A stretch of 42,564 nucleotides of DNA, taken from contig CANRGL010000008.1 of the NCBI GenBank assembly GCA_947630145.1, positions 1 through 42,564 of the forward strand, given 5' to 3'. Of the stretch, positions 28,069 to 38,402 are shown in pieces (position 1 is the stretch's first letter; every line of letters starts with the position of its first letter). The notes below the pieces were generated by a model. That model was not told where the DNA came from and searched no databases. It worked only from the letters and a program-made list of their open reading frames with translations. The translations under genes and the position numbers were made by a program. The DNA comes from an uncultured Clostridia bacterium. Its GTDB lineage: Bacteria; Bacillota; Clostridia; TANB77; CAG-465.

Positions 28069-29274
28069 ATGAAAATTTTAGTAATTAATTGTGGAAGTTC
28101 TACAATAAAATTTCAATTAATTGATATTGAAACAGAAGAAGTAATAGCAAAAGGAAGATGTGATAAAATAGGATATGAAGATTCTAATATATTATATAAA
28201 AATTTAAGAGACTCTAAAAGTTTAAACGAAGTTTTAGTTTCTATGCCTGATCATAAAATAGGTATGAAAGTACTTTTAGACACACTTCAAGATAAAGAAA
28301 TTGGCGTAATAGACAATATAAATGAAATATCTGCAATAGGTCATAGAGTTGTTGCAGGTGGAGAAAAATATAGTAAAGCAGTAATAGTAGATGATAAAGT
28401 AATAAGTGATATATTAGAACTTGCAGAAATAGCACCTCTTCACAACAAAGGTGCTGTAATGGGAATAAATGCTGTAAGAGAAGTCGCAAATAATATTCCA
28501 AATGTTGTAGTATTTGACACTGCTTTTCATCAAACTATACCAGAATATAACTATTTATATGCTATAAATAAAAAATACTATGAAAAAAATCACATTAGAA
28601 GATATGGAGCTCATGGAACATCATATGCATATATAGTTAAAAGACTTTCAGAGCTTATGAATAAAGATAAAGATAGTATAAATGCTATTGTATGTCATAT
28701 TGGTGGTGGTGCAAGTGTTTGTGCAATAAAAAATGGTAAATCATATGATACATCTATGGGATATACGCCTCTTGAAGGTTTAATAATGGAAACAAGATGT
28801 GGAGATATTGATCCAGCTGTTATACTAAAAATAATGAAAATTGAAAATTACAATGTTGAACAAATGGATGATTTATTAAATAAAAAATCTGGAAGAATTG
28901 GATTTACTGGAATAGGTGATTTTAGGCTTATGAAAGATGCTGCACTTCAAGGAAATGAAGATGCAATCTTAATGAGAAAAATGCAAACACAAAGAATAAA
29001 AAAATATATAGGTGCATATATGGCAGAATTAAATCATGTTGATGCAATTGTTTTTACAGGTGGAATAATGGAAAATAATGATGATGAAATTGCAAATGTT
29101 GTATCTGATATGGAAGAATTAGGAATAGAATTAGATGTACAGAAAAATAAAGATACTCTAAGAGGTGAAGGAATTATCTCTAAAGATACATCAAAGATAA
29201 AATTATACTTAATCCCTACAAACGAAGAATTGGAAATTGCAAAACAAACTGTTGAATTAGTGAAGGGAATATAA
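28069..29274 (+). CDS. ackA: Acetate kinase
   Basis: MKILVINCGSSTIKFQLID, GHRVVAGGEKYSKAV, FDTAFHQTIPEYNYLYAI, RYGAHGTSYAYI, VDAIVFTGGIMEN. Confidence 0.97.
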   Translation: MKILVINCGSSTIKFQLIDIETEEVIAKGRCDKIGYEDSNILYKNLRDSKSLNEVLVSMPDHKIGMKVLLDTLQDKEIGVIDNINEISAIGHRVVAGGEKYSKAVIVDDKVISDILELAEIAPLHNKGAVMGINAVREVANNIPNVVVFDTAFHQTIPEYNYLYAINKKYYEKNHIRRYGAHGTSYAYIVKRLSELMNKDKDSINAIVCHIGGGASVCAIKNGKSYDTSMGYTPLEGLIMETRCGDIDPAVILKIMKIENYNVEQMDDLLNKKSGRIGFTGIGDFRLMKDAALQGNEDAILMRKMQTQRIKKYIGAYMAELNHVDAIVFTGGIMENNDDEIANVVSDMEELGIELDVQKNKDTLRGEGIISKDTSKIKLYLIPTNEELEIAKQTVELVKGI

Positions 29275-30492
29275 ATGATTAATAGAATACAAGATAATTT
29301 AAAAAGATATAATAAAAAAATATGGGTAATGTATAATAAAGAAAATTCAGATAAATTATTTTGTAAATATTTTACAAAAAATTTATCAACTAATACAATT
29401 TGTATAATTACTGAAGAAAAAATATATATAATTATATCAAGTTTAGACAAAGATAATATATCAAAATTAAATTATGATAAAAATAAAGTTAAATTTTATG
29501 AATATTATAGCTTAGATGAGCTAAATAATATTATAGAAGATATTATAGCAGAACTTGGATTTATAGATGATATATCTCTTAGTTATTCTACAATGTCTGA
29601 TAGAAATGTTGATATATTAACTCATGGAGATTATGTTTATATAACTAAATTATTAAAAATACCATATGCAAAGTATAAAAAGAAAATAAAATTCTCATCA
29701 TCTGAAAAAATAATATATGCTTTAGAATCTAGAAAAACTGAAAAACAAATTAATAGATTAAAATTTTTAGCTGATATAACAAATAGAATTCTTGAAGAAA
29801 CATTTAAAAAAATAAAAATTGGTGATACTGAAATAGATATTGTAAAAATTACACATAATATTACTGATGATATAATGAAATTATATATTGGTTCAAATGA
29901 TATTGTATCATATGATATGGCATGGGATAATTGTCCAATAGTACTTACTGGAGTAAATTTAGCTAAAGGTGGACATTCTCTTCCAAGTACTAAAAAGTTA
30001 TATAAAGGTGATACTATATATTTTGACTTTGGACTAAAAGTAAAATTTAATGATGATATGGTACTTTATACAGATATGCAAAGAATGGGATATGCGCTTA
30101 AAAATAACGAATTTAAACCTCCAAAGTCGGTTATGAAAGTATTTAATACATTAGTCAGTTCAATATCAGATGGAATTGATGAAATGAGAAGTGGAGTAAA
30201 AGCATATAAAGTTGATAAATTGGTAAGAAGTAAGATTACAAAAGCAGGTTATCCTGATTATAACCATGCTACAGGTCATCCAGTTGGGATACAAGTACAT
30301 GATTTGGGAGCAGTTATATCAATAAAAACTTCAAAACTTGCAAATCTTGAATTAATTGAAAATGGAATATATACTTTAGAACCAAGAGTAAATATAAAAA
30401 ACGGAGGCTCAATAGAAGAAATGATACAAGTTACTAAGTTTGGAGGTGTACCATTAACACATATTCAAGATGAGATTTATATTGTAAAATAA
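29275..30492 (+). CDS. M24-family metallopeptidase (aminopeptidase P/creatinase-like)
   Basis: YDMAWDNCPIVLTG, YFDFGLKVKFNDDM, NHATGHPVGIQVHDLG, YTLEPRV. Confidence 0.82.
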   Translation: MINRIQDNLKRYNKKIWVMYNKENSDKLFCKYFTKNLSTNTICIITEEKIYIIISSLDKDNISKLNYDKNKVKFYEYYSLDELNNIIEDIIAELGFIDDISLSYSTMSDRNVDILTHGDYVYITKLLKIPYAKYKKKIKFSSSEKIIYALESRKTEKQINRLKFLADITNRILEETFKKIKIGDTEIDIVKITHNITDDIMKLYIGSNDIVSYDMAWDNCPIVLTGVNLAKGGHSLPSTKKLYKGDTIYFDFGLKVKFNDDMVLYTDMQRMGYALKNNEFKPPKSVMKVFNTLVSSISDGIDEMRSGVKAYKVDKLVRSKITKAGYPDYNHATGHPVGIQVHDLGAVISIKTSKLANLELIENGIYTLEPRVNIKNGGSIEEMIQVTKFGGVPLTHIQDEIYIVK

Positions 30493-30509
30493 AAAGGTAG
30501 GTAGATATT

Positions 30510-31889
30510 ATGAAATTAAGTTATGAAAAAAAAGATGTATATAGTAGTTTAGATGAAAAACAAATTGAAGAAGCTAAAAAATATTCTAGAGAATATATGG
30601 ATTTTCTAGATAAAGCTAAGACTGAATATTTATGTACTAAGGAATGTATAAAAATATTAGATAAAGCTGGATTTAGCAATATAAATGAACACAGTAGTTT
30701 AAAACCAGGAGATAAAGTCTATTTTGTAAATAAAGAAAAATCACTATTTATCGCTGTAATTGGAAAAGATGATTTATCAAAAGGTATTAATATAGTAGGT
30801 TCTCATATTGATAGTCCAAGACTTGATTTAAAGCCTATGCCACTTGTTGAAAATCATAATATGGCAATATTAAAAACACAATTTTATGGTGGAATTAAAA
30901 AATATCAATGGCTATCAATTCCTTTAGCAATGTATGGAGTAGTATATAATGAAAAAGGAGAAAAAATAGAAATTGCAATAGGTGACGATGATGATATATG
31001 TTTTACTATTACTGATTTATTACCACATCTTGCAAGTGATCAATTAAGCAAAAAAGCAAATGAATTTATTGATGCTGAAAAAATGTCAGTTTTAGTAGGA
31101 AACTTAAAGTCTAAAGATGCAAAAGAAAATAAAGTAAAAGAGAATATACTTAGAATTTTAAATGAAAAATATAATATAAAAGAAATAGATTTTGTAAGAT
31201 CTGATATATCATTTGTACCTGCTTTTAAGTCAAAATATATTGGTTTTGACAAAAGTATGATAGGTGGATATGGTCATGATGATAGAGTATGTTCATATGC
31301 AAATATTAAAGCTATAACTGATATATCAAAACAGGCAAGTAAATTAAATAAAACTGTAGTTAGTATGTTAGTTGATAAAGAAGAAATTGGAAGTGTTGGT
31401 AATACTTCAATGAGTACACAAGCTTTTGATATGTTTATAAAAGATATTATAAAGAAAACAGGTAATGAGGTAAGTGAGCTTAAGTTATATTATAATTCTA
31501 AAATGTTATCTGCAGATGTTACTGCTGCCATTGATCCTGATTATGAAGAAGTATCTGATATTCCTAATGCAAGTACTATAGGATATGGAATATCTATTGA
31601 GAAATATACAGGCGGAAGTGGAAAATATAGTGCAAGTGAGGCAACTGCTAAATTTACATCTGAGATTACTAATATTTTTGATAAAAATAACATTACATAT
31701 CAATTCTCAGTACTTGGAAAACAAGGAAAAGGCGGAGGAGGAACAATTGCGTATATACTTGCAAACAAAGGAATAGACGTTATAGATTGTGGTACAGCAG
31801 TACTTGCAATGCATTCTCCTTTTGAGGTAATAAGTGTATATGATGCATATATGACTTATCTTGCATATAAAAGCTTCTTCAACTCATAA
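30510..31889 (+). CDS. M18-family aminopeptidase
   Basis: INIVGSHIDSPRLDLKPMPL, GGYGHDDRVCSYANI, DKEEIGSVGNTSM, AMHSPFEVISVYDAYMTYLAYKSF. Confidence 0.92.
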   Translation: MKLSYEKKDVYSSLDEKQIEEAKKYSREYMDFLDKAKTEYLCTKECIKILDKAGFSNINEHSSLKPGDKVYFVNKEKSLFIAVIGKDDLSKGINIVGSHIDSPRLDLKPMPLVENHNMAILKTQFYGGIKKYQWLSIPLAMYGVVYNEKGEKIEIAIGDDDDICFTITDLLPHLASDQLSKKANEFIDAEKMSVLVGNLKSKDAKENKVKENILRILNEKYNIKEIDFVRSDISFVPAFKSKYIGFDKSMIGGYGHDDRVCSYANIKAITDISKQASKLNKTVVSMLVDKEEIGSVGNTSMSTQAFDMFIKDIIKKTGNEVSELKLYYNSKMLSADVTAAIDPDYEEVSDIPNASTIGYGISIEKYTGGSGKYSASEATAKFTSEITNIFDKNNITYQFSVLGKQGKGGGGTIAYILANKGIDVIDCGTAVLAMHSPFEVISVYDAYMTYLAYKSFFNS

Positions 31890-31912
31890 TGTAAAAAAGG
31901 GGGCTAATATTA

Positions 31913-33031
31913 TTGTTAAAGAGTTTAATTAAAAATACAGATTATGTTTTATTAATATCAATAATATTATTATTTGCTATTGGAACAATTGCAATATTTT
32001 CAGCAGGTTATAATACTGATGTAAACAAGGATGAATATATAAAACAAATAATGTGGATGTCAGTAGTATTCGTTTTAATGATAATTATATGGGCAATTGA
32101 TTATAAAATATTTGATATATTTGGATATATATTATATTTAATAAATATTATACTATTAGCACTGGTTCTGTTTATGCCAAGTATAATGGGTGCAAACAGT
32201 TGGTTTAACTTAGGAGGAATGTTATATCAACCATCTGAACTTATGAAGATAGGAGTTATATTATGTCTTTCTAAATTTGCTACTATGTATAAAAATATGG
32301 TAAATAAAAAGGATAAAAAAAAGAAGATATTATTAATAATACTTATGTTTTTTACTTTCAGTATACCAGTTTTTCTTATACTTTTACAACCAGATTTTGG
32401 AACAGCAATTGCTTTTATTGTTATAGCTGCATTTATGTTATTTAAGTATGGAGTTAAATATAGATATATATTTTTAGCAATTTTAATACTTATACTACTT
32501 ATCCCATTAGTTTACTTTTTCTTACTTAATCCTACTCAGCAAGAAAGAATAAAGGTATTTTTAAATCCACAGCTAGATCCACTAGGAAGTGGATATAACG
32601 CTATTCAATCTAAAATTGCTGTAGGATCAGGAATGTTATTTGGAACAGGACTTCTTAAGGGAGCTCAAACACAATACGGTTATCTTCCTATAAAATCTAC
32701 TGACTTTATATTTTCAGTTATATCAGAAGAATTTGGATTTATAGGTTCTGTTGTAGTTGTTATTTTGTTTTTGATAGTACTTTTTAGATTAATAAAAATA
32801 TCAAAATATGCACCTGATGACTTTTCTAGTTTTATGGTAATAGGAATAGCTGGACTTATATTTTTTCATTTTGTTGAAAACATAGGAATGACAATAGGAT
32901 TATTGCCAATAACTGGTGTACCGCTACCATTCGTAAGTTATGGAGGAAGTAACCTTATTACAAATGGAATAGCAATTGCAATAGCACTTAATGTGTCTGC
33001 AAGAAAATCAAAAAATTTATTTATGGAATAG
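31913..33031 (+). CDS. rodA: Rod shape-determining protein RodA (SEDS family; TTG start)
   Basis: TDYVLLISIILLFAIGTIAIFSAG, QPDFGTAIAFIVI, GYLPIKSTDFIFSVISEEFGFIGS, GLLPITGVPLPFVSYGGSNL. Confidence 0.93.
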   Translation: MLKSLIKNTDYVLLISIILLFAIGTIAIFSAGYNTDVNKDEYIKQIMWMSVVFVLMIIIWAIDYKIFDIFGYILYLINIILLALVLFMPSIMGANSWFNLGGMLYQPSELMKIGVILCLSKFATMYKNMVNKKDKKKKILLIILMFFTFSIPVFLILLQPDFGTAIAFIVIAAFMLFKYGVKYRYIFLAILILILLIPLVYFFLLNPTQQERIKVFLNPQLDPLGSGYNAIQSKIAVGSGMLFGTGLLKGAQTQYGYLPIKSTDFIFSVISEEFGFIGSVVVVILFLIVLFRLIKISKYAPDDFSSFMVIGIAGLIFFHFVENIGMTIGLLPITGVPLPFVSYGGSNLITNGIAIAIALNVSARKSKNLFME

Positions 33032-33058
33032 CAAAGGTTAAATTACCTTTGCTTTTTT
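33031..33058 (+). terminator. Rho-independent terminator
   Basis: GCAAAGG TTAAATTA CCTTTGC TTTTTT. Confidence 0.85.
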
Positions 33059-33121
33059 AATACATAAAAATTACATTATTGTATCATTTTTTTTACAAAA
33101 AAAACAATAATATTTAAATTA

Positions 33122-33150
33122 TTGACAAAATTCTATAAATGTTATATTCT
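33122..33150 (+). promoter_or_regulatory. Sigma-A type promoter
   Basis: TTGACA - 17 nt - TATTCT. Confidence 0.55.
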
Positions 33151-33170
33151 AGATATATGAGGTAATGATT

Positions 33171-35201
33171 ATGAAAAAATATATGAAAAAATTAATTTTT
33201 TGTTTTGGAATATTTCTAAGTATTATTTTAGTAAAAGGAATATTTGTAACTAATGTTGAAGCTACAACTGTAAATTTAGGTGGAACAAACTATCAAGTAA
33301 ATGTAGGAAAAGAATATGGTACTACAACTGATGTTTCATGGATTAGTATGCAAAGTGGAAGAGCACAGGGCTCAAAAGTCACATTAGAAATTGATTTAAA
33401 TTTAATAAAAGATTATAACAAGCAAAGTGGAGTTATATCTTATCAAGTATTAAAAAAATGGTTAAATAATTTAGATAAAGCTTTTGATTATTTTTGTGAG
33501 TTAAATTTAAAACCAGCAGATAAAACATTAATTGTTGAAATTACAGGTATTTCAAATCAATATGCAAGTGGATATGCAAATAGTAATTCTAATAGAATTG
33601 TACTTAATAAAGCATATCATAAAGGTTTTACCTTAGTAAGAATGGAAGAGGCATATAACCTTGGATATTATGATCTTAATGGTACAGTACTTCATGAGAT
33701 GGGACATATGTTTACAAAAATGGAAGGATATTCTGGATTTAATACTCCTTGGAATTTTTGGACAGAATGTATAAATTTGATGATGGTACACTATGTTGCA
33801 GATAAATTAATACAAGATGATCCTAAAAACTTCCTTTTTGTACATTTTACTGGTAATATGTATTATATTTCTAGTAAAGCAAAAGGTACAAACCTTGAGA
33901 AATATTTACTAGATAAGAAATTTTATGTGTTTAACACTTATTGTGGGGGTTGGGAAAAACAAATAGAAATAAATCCATTTTTTAATTCCAACGATTATAA
34001 CTATGCATATATTTTGTATAATGCAAATAAAATGTTAGAAATAGCAGGTCAGACTGCAACTAAAAATGCTTTTAATAAATATTTTCAAATAGATTTTAAA
34101 ACTAGTAAAGAGTATAATATTAGTACAGGTTATGATAAATTTATTACTTTTTCTAATATTTTAAGATCTTGTATATCTACTACCACATGGAATAACATGA
34201 TAAAAAACTACACGGTTTTATGCAATATTTTGGTCGTTGATCCAATATTTAATCCTACTGAGCTACAAATTGCAAAAGGTTTTAAACAAAATTTAGCTGT
34301 AATACTTAACTGGCATGGTTCTCATCAAGCAGTTACACCTACCTTTACTTCTATGAATAATGATATTGTTACTGTAGATAGTTCTGGTAATGTTACAGCA
34401 AAAAAAGTAGGAACTACTAATATATGTGTAAAAATAGGTGATCATTACAAAAGAGTAGGTGTAAATGTTGTTGATAATCATGCAACAAGTATATTATTAA
34501 ATCAGTGGAATTATACAATAAATAGTGCTTCACAAAGGCCTAGATTTACTGCTAAAGTAAAGCCTGAAACGGTTTCTCAACAAGTTAGATGGAAAAGTGA
34601 AAATACAAAAATAGCTACTATAGATATGAATACAGGAGTTCTTACTCCACTTTCTAATGGTACTGTTAAAATTACTGCTACTACTACTGATGGAACTAAT
34701 TTAACTACTGCTCCTGCTTTATATGTTGTTGTAGACTTTAAAGTAACAGGAGTAACTTTAAATCATTCAAGTTATACTTTTAATAACTCAAATCCGATTA
34801 CGCTTACTGCTACAATTAGTCCGTCTAATGCGAAAAATAAAAATATTAGTTGGACAAGTAGTAATCCTAAAGTAGCTGCAGTAGATTATAACGGAAAAGT
34901 AACACCACTTTCAAAAGGATCTTGTGTTATAACTGCTACCTCTACAGATGGTGGAAATAAAAATGCAAAGTGTAATGTAACAGTAAATGTAAATCCAAGC
35001 ACAGATTATATAAAAGGTGATATAAATCAAGATGGTAAAGTTAATGTAAATGATGTAAATTACGGTGCAAGAGGACTTGTTAAAAATACACTAACAAGTA
35101 GAGAAAAGACAATAGGAAATGTAAATGGTGACTCAGTATTTAACGTAAATGATTTAAATAAGATTCTAAGATTTTTATCAGGTAAAATAAACTCATTATA
35201 A
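33171..35201 (+). CDS. Secreted putative zinc peptidase (M60-like) with Ig-like (BIG2) repeats and a C-terminal dockerin
   Basis: Signal peptide; VLHEMGHMF...WTECINLMMVHYV; Ig-like repeats; C-term KGDINQDGKVNVNDVNYGARGL...GNVNGDSVFNVNDLNKILRFLSG dockerin. Confidence 0.82.
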   Translation: MKKYMKKLIFCFGIFLSIILVKGIFVTNVEATTVNLGGTNYQVNVGKEYGTTTDVSWISMQSGRAQGSKVTLEIDLNLIKDYNKQSGVISYQVLKKWLNNLDKAFDYFCELNLKPADKTLIVEITGISNQYASGYANSNSNRIVLNKAYHKGFTLVRMEEAYNLGYYDLNGTVLHEMGHMFTKMEGYSGFNTPWNFWTECINLMMVHYVADKLIQDDPKNFLFVHFTGNMYYISSKAKGTNLEKYLLDKKFYVFNTYCGGWEKQIEINPFFNSNDYNYAYILYNANKMLEIAGQTATKNAFNKYFQIDFKTSKEYNISTGYDKFITFSNILRSCISTTTWNNMIKNYTVLCNILVVDPIFNPTELQIAKGFKQNLAVILNWHGSHQAVTPTFTSMNNDIVTVDSSGNVTAKKVGTTNICVKIGDHYKRVGVNVVDNHATSILLNQWNYTINSASQRPRFTAKVKPETVSQQVRWKSENTKIATIDMNTGVLTPLSNGTVKITATTTDGTNLTTAPALYVVVDFKVTGVTLNHSSYTFNNSNPITLTATISPSNAKNKNISWTSSNPKVAAVDYNGKVTPLSKGSCVITATSTDGGNKNAKCNVTVNVNPSTDYIKGDINQDGKVNVNDVNYGARGLVKNTLTSREKTIGNVNGDSVFNVNDLNKILRFLSGKINSL

Positions 35202-35244
35202 AATATTTCAGACTTTTATTTATGCAAATATATTTGACATAAAT

Positions 35245-35273
35245 TTGACTTTTAAGTGGAAATGTATTATAAT
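35245..35273 (+). promoter_or_regulatory. Sigma-A promoter
   Basis: TTGACT - 17 nt - TATAAT. Confidence 0.75.
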
Positions 35274-35299
35274 ATAATTAGTTTTAGGAGGTATAATAT

Positions 35300-35425
35300 A
35301 TGACAAATGAACAATTAGATGAAAAAATAAAAAAAATACAAGCAGAAATTGAAGATATAAAATATATAAATGATAAATTTGATGAAATAATTAATTATGA
35401 TGAGAATAATAAGGAGGAAAACTAA
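35300..35425 (+). CDS. Small coiled-coil protein (41 aa), absent from the supplied ORF track
   Basis: AGGAGG SD then ATG; MTNEQLDEKIKKIQAEIEDIKYINDKFDEIINYDENNKEEN*; 1 nt from the next gene start. Confidence 0.65.
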   Translation: MTNEQLDEKIKKIQAEIEDIKYINDKFDEIINYDENNKEEN

Positions 35426-35426
35426 T

Positions 35427-37265
35427 ATGGCCATTGAAGGATTAGATGATTTAGTAAATAAAATGGAGACTTCTTCTACTGAATATAATGATAATATTGA
35501 TAAACTCTTTGAATCTTTAGATAATTTTATAGCAGATAAATCTGTTGAAGATTTTTTAGATGATTATTTATCAAAATATGGCGAAGAATCTTCTGGTATG
35601 AGCATTGAAGAAAAAGAACATAAAGCAAAAATGTTAGCTTTTGATGAACATGAACAAGAAATATTAGATGGAAAAACTATAGATGTAAAAGATAAAGATG
35701 GAAAAGTTATAGCAAAAAAAGACGCAAATGAAGTAGAAAAGTTTGAAAAATTATTAGCAGATGCTAAAAATAAAGCTGAAGAAAGAAAAAATAAATTTTA
35801 TAAAAACAAAGTAGAACATGCTAAGTACATTCAAGAATATCAAGCTAAACTTATAGAAAACGTTGAAAATGAGTTAAAAGAAATAAAACAAGAAATAGAA
35901 AGAAGAAAAAATGAGCAAAAAGATTTATCTAATGAATTAGATAATATTGAAAATAATGAAATTCCAGATCTTGATAGAAATATCGCTCAAAAAGAAACAG
36001 AAAAGAATGAATTAGAAGAACAAATAGCACAAAATGAAGAAGAAATGGAAGATATAATAAAAGCAAATCCAGATGGATATGAAGATGACGATAGATATAA
36101 AGCTCTACTATATAAAAATGGAGTTAACAAAAGACTAGTTAGTGATTTAGATAAAGAAATAAAGGATCTTAATGATACTAAATCTACTAAAGAGAAAAGA
36201 GCAGATGAAATTAAGACTAAAAAAGATGATTTAAAAGTTGATGAGTATGAAAGAAAATATCAAAAGCTTAATGATGATTTAAATATCCAAAAAGATAAAT
36301 ATAAAGAAAATTCAATTAAATTAGAGAAAAAATTTAATGAGTTAGGTGTAAGCTATGATGAAAAATCTCAAGCTGAAGATAGCAAGACTCAACCTGATGG
36401 ACCATCTAACGATGCTGAAAAAACAAATACACCAGGAACAAAAGGATCAAATAATGCACCTGCAGGAGGTGGAATTCCTACAGACAATGTTGAAAAAAAC
36501 GTAGAAGAAAAATCTTTGGTAAAAGTGCCTTCACAAAAGCAAATGGCATCAAATATGATTAAACAGTATATAGATAATCCTGATCCTAATGAAAGAATAG
36601 ATAGACTATCTAATACTGATGATTATGAAAATTTAATGAACTCAATAAATAATCTTCCAATAACAGATTATTCAAAAAAGAAACAATTACAAAATTGCCT
36701 TGCGCAAAATACAGAAATTTTAAATGATAATATTAAGGAAAACCAATACTATGTTGATATGCTAAAAGGAATATTAGGAAAAGAATTATCACCTTCTCAA
36801 GTTGATATGTGTGCTAGATTATTTAATACTACACCAGATAAAAAAGGAAATGTAAATAACATATTATCAGGTACAAATAAACTTTCAAAAGAAGATTTAT
36901 ATGAAATAAGTAATATAATTAATCAAGCAAAAAACTCAGATCTTACACCTGAAAAAAGAGAGGAATTCGAAAAGAATTTTTTAAATTATGTAAAAATGGG
37001 ATCTTTAAATAGTCAATCTTCTAGAAGTTTTGCTGCTAAATTTTTGTATAATAATGCTCCTACGAAAAAAGCAGGTTTAGAAAGACAATTAGAAAATTCT
37101 ATTAGATCTTATTCAGATTTTAAAGAAAAATCTCAAAAAAGTAATGATAATTTCTTTAATTATCTGCATGATAGTACAAATGATCCTTCAAAATATCCAA
37201 GTTTAGATCCAGAATATACCTCACATAGAGATAGAAATAGAGATTCTAAAGGAAAATCAAGATAA
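35427..37265 (+). CDS. Large coiled-coil hypothetical protein
   Basis: AAGGAGG SD and ATG at 35427 (MAIEGLDDLVNKMETSS...); long heptad-rich E/K/N region, Pro/Gly/Asn linker, helical C-terminus. Confidence 0.75.
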   Translation: MAIEGLDDLVNKMETSSTEYNDNIDKLFESLDNFIADKSVEDFLDDYLSKYGEESSGMSIEEKEHKAKMLAFDEHEQEILDGKTIDVKDKDGKVIAKKDANEVEKFEKLLADAKNKAEERKNKFYKNKVEHAKYIQEYQAKLIENVENELKEIKQEIERRKNEQKDLSNELDNIENNEIPDLDRNIAQKETEKNELEEQIAQNEEEMEDIIKANPDGYEDDDRYKALLYKNGVNKRLVSDLDKEIKDLNDTKSTKEKRADEIKTKKDDLKVDEYERKYQKLNDDLNIQKDKYKENSIKLEKKFNELGVSYDEKSQAEDSKTQPDGPSNDAEKTNTPGTKGSNNAPAGGGIPTDNVEKNVEEKSLVKVPSQKQMASNMIKQYIDNPDPNERIDRLSNTDDYENLMNSINNLPITDYSKKKQLQNCLAQNTEILNDNIKENQYYVDMLKGILGKELSPSQVDMCARLFNTTPDKKGNVNNILSGTNKLSKEDLYEISNIINQAKNSDLTPEKREEFEKNFLNYVKMGSLNSQSSRSFAAKFLYNNAPTKKAGLERQLENSIRSYSDFKEKSQKSNDNFFNYLHDSTNDPSKYPSLDPEYTSHRDRNRDSKGKSR

Positions 37266-37271
37266 AAAATA

Positions 37272-37298
37272 TAACCAGTATTTTATGCTGGTTATTTA
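37272..37298 (+). terminator. Weak hairpin terminator
   Basis: TAACCAG ... CTGGTTA then TTTATATA. Confidence 0.45.
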
Positions 37299-37316
37299 TA
37301 TATAAAGGAGAAAATT

Positions 37317-38054
37317 ATGACTGAAACTGTACTTATAACAGGTGGAGCAAGAGGAATAGGTAAAAAAATTGCTGAAGACTTTGCAACACTTGGATATAAT
37401 GTTTGTATTAATTATAATAAATCTGAAAAAGAAGCAAGTATACTAAAAGAAGAACTTGCAAGTATGGGATATAGTGTACTAATGTGTAAAGCTGATATAT
37501 CAAAAGAAAATGAAGCTAGAGAAATGATAGATACAATATTAAAAACTTTCGGAAAAATTGATATATTAGTAAATAATGCAGGTATTTGCAATTATGAACT
37601 TTTTACTGATATTTCATATGATAATATAAAAAAGATTATTGATACAAATTTATTAGGAACAATAAACGTTACAAAAGAAGTTTTAAAAAAGTCTATGATT
37701 AAAAACCAATCTGGTAACATAATAAATATGTCTTCTATATGGGGAATTGTAGGTGGCTCATGTGAAGTAGTTTATTCTATGACAAAAGCAGGAATAATTG
37801 GATTTACAAAGGCTTTAGCAAAAGAGGTATCACTTTCAAATATACGAGTAAATGCTGTTGCTCCTGGAGTAATTGATACCGATATGTTATCAAATTTAAA
37901 TAAAGAAGATATAGATAATTTAAAAGAGCAAATACCTTTAAACAAAATAGGAACTAAAGAAGATGTATCAAATGTTGTTTTATTTCTTTCATCTAATAAA
38001 TCAAAATATATAACAGGCCAAGTAATAAGTCCTAATGGTGGCTTTATAATGTAA
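37317..38054 (+). CDS. fabG: SDR-family oxidoreductase, 3-oxoacyl-ACP reductase-like
   Basis: VLITGGARGIGKKIA, LVNNAGI, YSMTKAGIIGFTKALAKE, TGQVISPNGG. Confidence 0.85.
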   Translation: MTETVLITGGARGIGKKIAEDFATLGYNVCINYNKSEKEASILKEELASMGYSVLMCKADISKENEAREMIDTILKTFGKIDILVNNAGICNYELFTDISYDNIKKIIDTNLLGTINVTKEVLKKSMIKNQSGNIINMSSIWGIVGGSCEVVYSMTKAGIIGFTKALAKEVSLSNIRVNAVAPGVIDTDMLSNLNKEDIDNLKEQIPLNKIGTKEDVSNVVLFLSSNKSKYITGQVISPNGGFIM

Positions 38055-38081
38055 AAAAAGTAATCTTAGTGATTACTTTTT
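38053..38081. terminator. Bidirectional terminator between convergent genes
   Basis: AAAAAAAGTAATC TTAGT GATTACTTTTTT. Confidence 0.85.
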
Positions 38082-38318
38082 TACATTATTTAAATTTTCC
38101 CACTCTTTTAGTTTTATTTTATATTCTAGCATTTGTGTTAGATATCTATAATACATATATTGTTGTTCATAATACATACTAGGGTTTGCCATTTGTGGCA
38201 TCATATCCATTCCTATCATATTTTGGTTTGCAACGTTAGTTTGAGTTGGTGTTGATGTACTTGATGAATTTTGTAAATTAAAATTATATGGATCAAAAAA
38301 TCCTTGAGTTCTATCCAT
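38073..38318 (-). CDS. Small hypothetical protein rich in Met/Tyr/Gln
   Basis: MDRTQGFFDPYNFNLQNSSSTST...; AAGGAGG SD upstream on the minus strand. Confidence 0.7.
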   Translation of the reverse strand: MDRTQGFFDPYNFNLQNSSSTSTPTQTNVANQNMIGMDMMPQMANPSMYYEQQYMYYRYLTQMLEYKIKLKEWENLNNVKK

Positions 38319-38402
38319 AAAAACCTCCTTAAAAAAATTTTAAAATAAAATGTATAATTAAAATTATTTTATACATAATATTAATGTAAACACATTAAAA
38401 GT

